Position numbers and translations under genes: made by a program
Assembly: GCA_000980735.1 (NCBI GenBank)
Contig: LBFQ01000058.1
Coordinates: forward strand, 1,586-7,616
DNA from: Candidatus Caldipriscus sp. T1.2
Lineage (GTDB): Bacteria > Hydrothermota > Hydrothermia > LBFQ01
DNA: 6,031 bases
Reading direction: 5' to 3'
Shown: one piece after another, positions 1-4,929 of the stretch
Layout: each line of letters begins with the position of its first letter
Numbering within the stretch: the stretch's first letter is position 1
Notes under the pieces: generated by a model
What the model was told of the DNA's origin: nothing
The model's input: only the letters and a program-made list of their open reading frames with translations
Database searches by the model: none

Positions 1-489
1 GAAGGGAACCGCGTGGGATACGGTGTACGCTGCAGGGCACTTTTGATCCGCAAGTTTCTTTATCTCCTCAAGGACCTCCATAGGTTCAGGGGAGACAACC
101 TCAAGGGTTATACCCACTTCCTCAACAACTGGACTTTCTTCTATTTCAAAAACCGATTTCATATTTACCTTTGAATAACCTCTAACCTTAAGGGAGTCAA
201 TTTTAACCCCCTTCATAGTTGCTATGGTTACAAATGTTGTGGCATAGCAGGCTATCATAGAGAAGACGCAGTATTGTACGGGATTGGGGGCGTTTCCCTT
301 TCCTCCCGAAGGTGTAGGCTGATCGGTAAATAGGGTTATTGAACCGTTTTCAAAGGTTAAATTTGCCCTAAATTGCGTTTCACCGAACATCCATTCCCCC
401 TCCGCCTCAAATAACCTGTAAGCGGGGAGCTCTCCCTTTACGATCTTCTCCCTAGTTTCTAAAATTTTCTCCAAATTTACATTGTTCAT
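1..489 (-). CDS. OsmC/Ohr-family thiol peroxidase (3' end cut by window edge)
   Basis: This frame starts at ATG 487-489 and stays open for 163 residues to the left edge, so the C-terminus is missing, probably by few residues. OsmC/Ohr proteins are cytoplasmic thiol-dependent peroxidases that reduce organic hydroperoxides using two cysteines. Here Cys81 lies in the hydrophobic helix context SMIACYATTF and Cys151 in KCPAAY. This matches the usual pair: one Cys in the buried central helix and one before a Pro near the C-terminus. Cys74 is an extra cysteine one helix turn or two earlier. The stretch TPSGGKGNAPNP (residues 59-70) resembles the glycine/proline segment that precedes the catalytic helix in the family. 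The gene lies 6 nt after the glycosyltransferase stop, in the same frame, with no clear Shine-Dalgarno. A TAAAAT box at 498-503 may give it its own leaderless transcript. The exact substrate is unknown; the family call is firm. Confidence 0.85.
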   Translation of the reverse strand, partial: MNNVNLEKILETREKIVKGELPAYRLFEAEGEWMFGETQFRANLTFENGSITLFTDQPTPSGGKGNAPNPVQYCVFSMIACYATTFVTIATMKGVKIDSLKVRGYSKVNMKSVFEIEESPVVEEVGITLEVVSPEPMEVLEEIKKLADQKCPAAYTVSHAVPF

Positions 490-495
490 AACCGT

Positions 496-1740
496 TCATT
501 TTAAAGCGGATCTTTTAGAGAAGTTTATCATCCTCCTTCTCAAGAATGCGGATTTCCTTGCGGAGTTTTTTATGAACTTTTTGTATAAAAGGGGCCTTTG
601 GGCGTCGGTTGATTGCGGATGTCTCCTGTAATAATATAAAACCTTGTGGATCCTCCCAACTTGAAATATTTCCGTAAGCTTAAGAACCAAATCGTAATCC
701 TCGCCGAAATCCGGAAAGTTTTCCTCATCAAACCCTCCCACCTTTTCAAGGGCTTCCCTTTTATAGCTCCTCAAAGCACCAGCCCCCTCAACCCTCAGGA
801 TATTGTTTATGGAAAATTCAAGGTGTTTTACCGTGGGGAAGTTTAAGGGCTTACCCTCCTCATCAACCACATCGTAATACGATATGGCGAGGGCAACGGG
901 ATACTCCCTGTGGTATTCAAATACCGTCCTTAGGGCGTCCTTTGAGTAAAAGTCGTCGGAATCAAGCTGGCATACTATCCAACCCCTCGATCTCCTTATC
1001 CCCTCATTTAAGCATGCGCTCAAACTTTTATTTTTCACCCTTACAAGCTTTATCCTTTTGTCCGATCTTGAGAATTTTTCAACTATGTTCGGGGTATTAT
1101 CATCCGAGGCGTTGTCAACCACTATGCATTCCCAATCCTCAAAGTCGTTTTCAAGGAGGGATTCAATGGCTTTCCCTATGAACTTCTCCCTGTTCCTTAC
1201 AGGTATTATTACCGAGATGTAGGGTTTATGTGGAGTCTCCCTTAGGGGGAAATTTAGGGGCTTTTCAAGAAAAGCATCTATCTTTATCAGAAAATCTTTA
1301 AATATTTTTTCAAGGGCGATCTCATCGCTTGGGTCATACGTCAGGTATTTGAAGGCTTCGGTGTATAAATTTCCAAAGTTTTCAATATTCATCCTTTCGG
1401 ATATGGGTTTTTCAAGAACAAGCTGGGTTTTACCCCTTAGGTATAGCTCAAGCCTCGCATAATACTCCCAAAATTTTTCATACCTTTCCGCCCCAATTTC
1501 CTCCAAAAAATCCCAATCGTATATCCTAACGGGACCAAGCTCCGCCCTCTCCGTAAAATCTTGAAATTTTGCTACATCAAAAATTTGTCCCTCGTATATA
1601 TATTTCCCTACGATTATCGGGTATTTGGGTATCTCCCTTAAGTTCTGAAAAATTATGGAGCTTCCAGGTTCATATACCAAAAGGAAATCGCCGGATCTTT
1701 GGATTAAAGGTTTCCCACTTTCCAGAAGTTGGAACCTCAT
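496..1740 (-). CDS. Family 2 glycosyltransferase with long N-terminal extension
   Basis: The product has 414 residues and uses ATG 1738-1740, which overlaps the upstream stop as ATGA. Residues about 173-377 form a GT-A fold, GT2-type glycosyltransferase domain. It opens with YISVIIPVRNREKFIGKAI, continues with IVVDNASDDNT (207-216), and has the nucleotide-sugar/metal-binding acidic motif LDSDD at 259-263. It also has GGFDE (335-339), GEDYDLVLKL (346-355) and YRRHPQST (371-378), all common GT2 landmarks. Such enzymes transfer a sugar from a nucleotide- or lipid-linked donor to glycans, lipids or proteins. Donor and acceptor cannot be told from sequence. Residues 1-170 match no domain I recognise; they are charged, aromatic-rich and carry SGDFLLVYEPGSS at 16-28. 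There is no membrane segment or signal peptide, so the enzyme is probably cytoplasmic. The lysine/arginine-rich C-terminus could help membrane contact. The neighbouring lipoprotein and periplasmic-protein genes suggest an envelope-glycan role, by inference only. Confidence 0.88.
   Translation of the reverse strand: MRFQLLESGKPLIQRSGDFLLVYEPGSSIIFQNLREIPKYPIIVGKYIYEGQIFDVAKFQDFTERAELGPVRIYDWDFLEEIGAERYEKFWEYYARLELYLRGKTQLVLEKPISERMNIENFGNLYTEAFKYLTYDPSDEIALEKIFKDFLIKIDAFLEKPLNFPLRETPHKPYISVIIPVRNREKFIGKAIESLLENDFEDWECIVVDNASDDNTPNIVEKFSRSDKRIKLVRVKNKSLSACLNEGIRRSRGWIVCQLDSDDFYSKDALRTVFEYHREYPVALAISYYDVVDEEGKPLNFPTVKHLEFSINNILRVEGAGALRSYKREALEKVGGFDEENFPDFGEDYDLVLKLTEIFQVGRIHKVLYYYRRHPQSTDAQRPLLYKKFIKNSARKSAFLRRRMINFSKRSALK
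498..503 (-). promoter_or_regulatory. Candidate -10 box (TAAAAT) for osmC-like gene
   Basis: On the minus strand TTTAAAAT is followed by an 8-nt spacer (GAACGGTT) and the ATG of the OsmC-like gene. The box sits inside the last codons and stop of the glycosyltransferase gene. The same hexamer lies 7-9 nt before the three other candidate transcription-unit starts in the window, and no Shine-Dalgarno is visible. This suggests a leaderless internal promoter. No convincing -35 was found. Confidence 0.4.
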
Positions 1741-2660
1741 CCGCCGAGGGATTGTATGTACCTGTTTCTTATTTCCGTTGCAACCGTCCTTATGGTATTT
1801 TGAAGGGCTGAACCTGTGGGAATATTTTCAACCCTTTGGGATAGGGGTGTTCCCCCCACTTGAACCGGACTTCCGGTTTTTGCATCGTAAAGGGTTATAG
1901 TAAATGTTACGAGGTTGCCCTTTACGGATACGGAACCGAAGAGGAAAACATCCGCTCCAACGCTCTGGGCTATACTCTGCGCATCCGTTTCCGTTATAGT
2001 CCTTTTTGTTAAGCCCTTTGAGGAAATATAAGACCTTACGGCGTTTTTATCATATACCCTGAACCTTATGCTCTCGTTGAAAACAGAAAATGAATATTCC
2101 ATAAGGGTATCTCCCATAGCGTATGATGCGGACTGATCGTCCTCCTCCCTGAAGGGGAAAATTATTATCCTCTTCTGCAAAGCTTCAACGCCCTTATAAG
2201 CCTTGTTAAGCTCATCAAGTACAAGTTGGGTTATATCGTTTCTTGGATCGTACCAAACGGCACTTGAGATATCCAAAACCACCTCGTACCCCATGCTCCT
2301 GGCTATCCTCTCCGTAGTTTCCCTGATCCTTTGAACGTACGGCGAGATAATTTCCTTCCCCCTACTTTCCACCTGTTTTATTATTAGGCTTGAAATGCTG
2401 TCCAACTGTCTTTTGTACCCCTCAATTTCCCTAGTTCTTAAAATCCTCTCCGCGTCGGTCAATATGGGCCATTGTTTCTCAAGTTCCTTCTCAAGGGAAT
2501 CTACCTTTCTCTTTATTGAATCCCTCTTAACCTCAAGGGATGCCTTATACCTCAAAATACTCTGACGCGCTTCCTTAAGGTCTATGTAGTCGTTGTAAAT
2601 TTTTTCCATATTTACAAAAGCAACCTTTGAAGCTTGGGAGAACAATATCAGAAGAACCAT
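1737..2660 (-). CDS. OmpH/Skp-like periplasmic protein fused to CsgG/FlgO/LpoB-like domain
   Basis: The product has 307 residues. Residues 12-156 look like the OmpH/Skp family: a short beta strand KVAFVNMEKIYNDY, then long charged helices likely to form a coiled coil (about 27-122), then MGYEVVLDISSAVWYDPRNDIT, the usual closing strand and helix. Skp is a periplasmic chaperone for outer-membrane proteins. After residue 163 comes a second module: KRIIIFPFREED (163-174), GDTLMEYSFSVF (183-194), then GADVFLFGSVSVKGNLVTFT (235-254) and LYDAKTGSPV (257-266). That layout resembles CsgG, FlgO, LpoB or TolB-N-like periplasmic domains. The start at ATG 2658-2660 is supported by GAGG five bases upstream; the only upstream in-frame stop is six codons before it. 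The signal region MVLLILFSQA is very short and lacks a basic residue, so export is likely but not typical. The gene overlaps the upstream gene by 13 nt and the glycosyltransferase by 4 nt. Confidence 0.8.
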   Translation of the reverse strand: MVLLILFSQASKVAFVNMEKIYNDYIDLKEARQSILRYKASLEVKRDSIKRKVDSLEKELEKQWPILTDAERILRTREIEGYKRQLDSISSLIIKQVESRGKEIISPYVQRIRETTERIARSMGYEVVLDISSAVWYDPRNDITQLVLDELNKAYKGVEALQKRIIIFPFREEDDQSASYAMGDTLMEYSFSVFNESIRFRVYDKNAVRSYISSKGLTKRTITETDAQSIAQSVGADVFLFGSVSVKGNLVTFTITLYDAKTGSPVQVGGTPLSQRVENIPTGSALQNTIRTVATEIRNRYIQSLGG

Positions 2661-3380
2661 GATAACCTCGTGATCCTACCATGCCAAATCCTCAAAAAAG
2701 CGACTATGGAATCCCTTGAGTAATTTCCGTAATGTACGCTATCTATTATCACCTTTCCAAGGTAATCCCCAACATCAAAGCTGTCCTTTATTCCGAAATC
2801 CAACCAAATTGCTATCTTGTCGGATGGTGTAATTTGAACGGAATTGGAAAAGTCCGAGGGTGGTATGGGATATTCGGAGGTATATTTTTTAAATTTTGTT
2901 TCCCTATATCCGAACTTTGCGGTATCCCTTGATGGGGATATAAGGCTTAAACTATCAAGGACAAAGAGCAATATAGGATGGTTATCATTATTTTTGGGAT
3001 CGCAGGGGAAAATAGAATCCCTAAAACATACCCCAGAAAACTTTCCCGAGCCAAAGGAGTTTAACGCAAGGTTCTTTATGTAAGGTTCAACCTTTAAAGT
3101 GTCGCTGTTTTGGATGTCTGAAGGTGCATAGGCAAACACAAGGAATTTTTTAAATACTTCCATTATTATGGCGAACGTGTCGGTGGTTGATGTTATCCTC
3201 CTTAAGGATAAAGAATCAATTCCGAAAACCGCAAAGCTGTCCGCCCCCTCAAGCCTGAACCAGTGCAAGTTTAAGCTCCTTCCATCTTCACCGCCAAAAA
3301 CCCTTGAAATTATGGGCCTTAGAAGGTAATGTTCCACCAGAACAAGAAAGGAAAAGGATAAGGGGTAAAATCCTTTTCAT
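2648..3380 (-). CDS. Putative lipoprotein of unknown function, apparently frameshifted
   Basis: No family is recognised. ATG 3378-3380 overlaps the upstream gene's stop as ATGA, and it encodes MKRILPLILFLSC, a basic-hydrophobic signal with a lipobox-like FLSC (Cys13). This predicts a lipid-anchored envelope protein. That frame stops at 3288-3290 after 30 codons. The long frame continuing to the stop at 2648-2650 is offset by one base, and its earliest ordinary start is GTG 3335-3337 (229 codons). Removing one base, for example from the T5 run (A5 on the plus strand, 3296-3300), joins them into about 243 residues and reads smoothly through KGFGGEDGRSLNLHW. The mature part is rich in Asp-Ser pairs and aromatics, is mostly beta-like, and has two cysteines eight residues apart (CFRDSIFPC). 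It overlaps the OmpH-like gene by 13 nt, so translation is probably coupled. A sequencing error, real mutation or programmed +1 shift are all possible. If the GTG start is right instead, the protein has no clear signal. Confidence 0.6.
3288..3377 (-). other. Interval containing a likely one-base frameshift in the lipoprotein gene
   Basis: Downstream of the ATG at 3380 the signal-peptide frame is open only to the TGA at 3288-3290. The main frame is open upstream only to the TGA at 3377-3379. The frame change must therefore lie in this interval. The best candidate is the homopolymer of five T (A on the plus strand) at 3296-3300, where losing one base restores a continuous frame. Confidence 0.55.
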
Positions 3381-3700
3381 ATCTTTATCTTGATTGAGTA
3401 GCCCAGGGATTCCCTCGCTAAGTTCTCTATTTCCCTTATTATCTTTTCATCGCTTGTTCCCTCAAGCCCAATCTCTATAAATATTGGCTCCATACTGTCA
3501 AATATCAAAGTCCTTACGTAAGGGGAAACCCCAACGGTTAAAGCGCTGTCTATTATCACAAGGGCGTAATCTTTCTTTCCAACCAGTTCCTTAACTTTCC
3601 TCTCAACCTCGGAAGGCCTTTCCGTTTCAAAAACATCGCAACCCGCAAGAAGAAATCCGGGGGAAAACTGGGGCCTAACTATCGCCAAAACCTTCTGCAT
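3377..3700 (-). CDS. V/A-type ATP synthase subunit F-like protein
   Basis: The product has 107 residues, the normal size for subunit F of V/A-type ATPases, a small Rossmann-like protein on the central stalk. Visible family features are the N-terminal strand KVLAIVRP, then GFLLAGCDVFE at 15-25 (family pattern G-F-x-L-A-G-x-x-V). KDYALVIIDSALT follows at 43-55, corresponding to the buried strand and loop. EPIFIEIGLEG at 71-81 corresponds to the 'P-I-I-x-I-P' strand, and the C-terminal helix ends ARESLGYSIKI, much like the usual 'A-I-G-x-D-I-K-L'. The start ATG 3698-3700 has no Shine-Dalgarno but a TAAAAT box nine bases upstream. No other ATPase subunit is adjacent: it heads an operon of envelope genes. 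It could thus be a relocated true subunit or a paralogue with another role. The family match was made by eye. Confidence 0.65.
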   Translation of the reverse strand: MQKVLAIVRPQFSPGFLLAGCDVFETERPSEVERKVKELVGKKDYALVIIDSALTVGVSPYVRTLIFDSMEPIFIEIGLEGTSDEKIIREIENLARESLGYSIKIKI

Positions 3701-3709
3701 AAGTGGGGA

Positions 3710-3715
3710 ATTTTA
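3710..3715 (-). promoter_or_regulatory. Candidate -10 box (TAAAAT) of the minus-strand operon
   Basis: On the minus strand GATAAAAT is followed by nine bases (TCCCCACTT) and then the ATG of the subunit F-like gene. With a start point about 6-7 nt after the box, the transcript would be leaderless or nearly so. The lack of any purine-rich ribosome binding site agrees with this. Confidence 0.45.
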
Positions 3716-3757
3716 TCGCAGAATTATTTCCTAAATACCACCTTAATCCTTCCCGTT

Positions 3758-3763
3758 TAAAAT
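3758..3763 (+). promoter_or_regulatory. Candidate -10 box (TAAAAT) of the GWxTD gene
   Basis: TTTAAAATA is followed by a 7-nt spacer (ACTACCT counted from the box end) and the ATG at 3771. No Shine-Dalgarno is present. The arrangement is almost identical to that before nuoD, where the same hexamer is followed by ACCTTAT and ATG. This points to a leaderless mRNA. Confidence 0.5.
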
Positions 3764-3770
3764 ACTACCT

Positions 3771-4907
3771 ATGATCCTTTTCGTAAGCGTTATTAATTTG
3801 GAAGTTTCGGAAGTTTGGTTTCCCATAAACGAGAATCTAAGGCATCTAATAATGGTTTATGGTTTGAGGTCGGATAAGCAACTCTCGGGAAACGTTTCTT
3901 TATCAATAAGCATCAAGTCTCCTGGGAAAGCAGAATTTTCGGATGAGGTGAAGCAAAATTTACCAAAGAGCAACTACTCCATAATATTTTACGAGGGGGC
4001 GGTGGGATGGGATAGCGTTGAAGTTTTCACCAAAATAAAGGGCAAAGGGATAAACCTTGAATCAAAGAGTTCCATACCCAACTTTGGAAAGGTAAAAACT
4101 TCCTCCCTAATTTTGGCATACAACATTTCCGAAAATGATTCCTCCGCCCTTTTCAAGAGGGGGGACTTGTTTATAAGGCCTTGTTTTAACTGCGTATTCT
4201 GGGGGGAGATGTTCTATTATTTGGAAGTTTTAACGGATAGTCAATTTACGGTTATAGGGGCGGTGTTTGGTGAGGATAAACCAATTTTGAGACTTTCTCC
4301 ACGCACTTTCAATTCATCATCTGTGGTTTATTCTAAGATACCCATTTGGGATCTTAAGGATGGGAAATATAGGCTGGTTGTTGAGGTTATTTCGCCCAAG
4401 GAGAACGAGAAGGTGACCCTTGAGAAGGAATTCTTCGTATCCATGTATGGGGACGATATAGCATCTTTTATAGATTACATAGCAAGCCCGAAGGAGAAAT
4501 CGGAGTTTGAGAGGATAACGAGTTTGGAGGGAAAATTGAAGTTTTTGAAGGAGTTTTGGGAAAGGAGGGGATTGGAGTATTACATGGAGTTTAGGGAGAG
4601 GGTCAGGTATGCGGATAGCGCCTTTTCAAGGAAAACTTTGAGGGGAAGGTACACGGATATGGGGAGGATATACATAAAGAGGGGAAAGCCCGACGAGATA
4701 TCAAGGGTGGATATAGGGATACAGGATAAGCCTTATATAAGGTGGTTTTATTACTCGGGTGGGGGATACAACTATATCTTCGGAGATCCCGTAGGGACGG
4801 GGGAGTATATACTCATAAAAACAAACGACCCTGAGGAGGCAAGATTCGTAAGGCCAACAAACGTACCTTCCTTAGACATAAACAGGGAAACCTATTGGGG
4901 TTGGTAA
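3771..4907 (+). CDS. GWxTD domain-containing secreted protein
   Basis: The product has 378 residues. Residues about 240-350 form a GWxTD domain, an uncharacterised domain common in Bacteroidetes, Acidobacteria and WOR-3-like genomes and usually found in exported proteins. Signs are the helical lead-in (residues 243-283), the signature in variant form GRYTD at 292-296, then MGRIYIKRGKPDEISR (297-312), the usual 'G-R-x-Y-x-x-x-G-x-P-D-E-I', and the strands WFYYSGGGYNYIFGD (325-339). Residues 20-225 look like repeated beta-rich domains, with CFNC at 138-141 as a possible disulfide or metal pair. The first ATG is at 3771; the in-frame stop TAA lies at 3744-3746 and no other start codon occurs between. 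The signal-like MILFVSVINLEVS is short and has no basic residue. The biochemical role is unknown. The gene is divergent from the envelope operon and 22 nt upstream of nuoD. Confidence 0.85.
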   Translation: MILFVSVINLEVSEVWFPINENLRHLIMVYGLRSDKQLSGNVSLSISIKSPGKAEFSDEVKQNLPKSNYSIIFYEGAVGWDSVEVFTKIKGKGINLESKSSIPNFGKVKTSSLILAYNISENDSSALFKRGDLFIRPCFNCVFWGEMFYYLEVLTDSQFTVIGAVFGEDKPILRLSPRTFNSSSVVYSKIPIWDLKDGKYRLVVEVISPKENEKVTLEKEFFVSMYGDDIASFIDYIASPKEKSEFERITSLEGKLKFLKEFWERRGLEYYMEFRERVRYADSAFSRKTLRGRYTDMGRIYIKRGKPDEISRVDIGIQDKPYIRWFYYSGGGYNYIFGDPVGTGEYILIKTNDPEEARFVRPTNVPSLDINRETYWGW

Positions 4908-4916
4908 TTTCCGCCT

Positions 4917-4922
4917 TAAAAT
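4917..4922 (+). promoter_or_regulatory. Candidate -10 box (TAAAAT) of nuoD
   Basis: CTTAAAATA lies in the 22-nt gap after the GWxTD stop, followed by seven bases (ACCTTAT) and the nuoD ATG. A weak -35-like TTGGGG is at 4895-4900 with a 16-nt spacer, inside the end of the preceding gene. No terminator separates the two genes, so read-through from the GWxTD promoter is also possible. Confidence 0.45.
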
Positions 4923-4929
4923 ACCTTAT

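Larger units (their letters stand above)
3701..3770. promoter_or_regulatory. Divergent intergenic promoter region
   Basis: Seventy bases separate the minus-strand operon from the plus-strand GWxTD gene. The region is AT-rich, contains two outward-facing TAAAAT hexamers (3710-3715 minus; 3758-3763 plus), and has no hairpin or Shine-Dalgarno. The predicted -35 areas of the two promoters fall on the same bases near 3733-3740, so the two directions may compete or be co-regulated. No TTGACA-like -35 is evident for either. Confidence 0.5.

Noticed and set aside
646..1900. Several plus-strand open frames of 66-81 codons opposite the glycosyltransferase and OmpH-like genes
   Set aside because: They lie antisense to well-supported genes, have no family features or ribosome binding sites, and overlap one another.
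3335..3337. GTG as the true start of the 229-residue protein
   Set aside because: It would leave a 40-nt gap in an otherwise overlapping operon and no export signal, while ATG 3378-3380 has an ATGA overlap and encodes a lipoprotein signal. A frameshift explains the data better, though GTG is not excluded.
4908..4929. Terminator between the GWxTD gene and nuoD
   Set aside because: The gap is only 22 nt, has no GC-rich hairpin or T-run, and is better explained as holding the nuoD -10 box.
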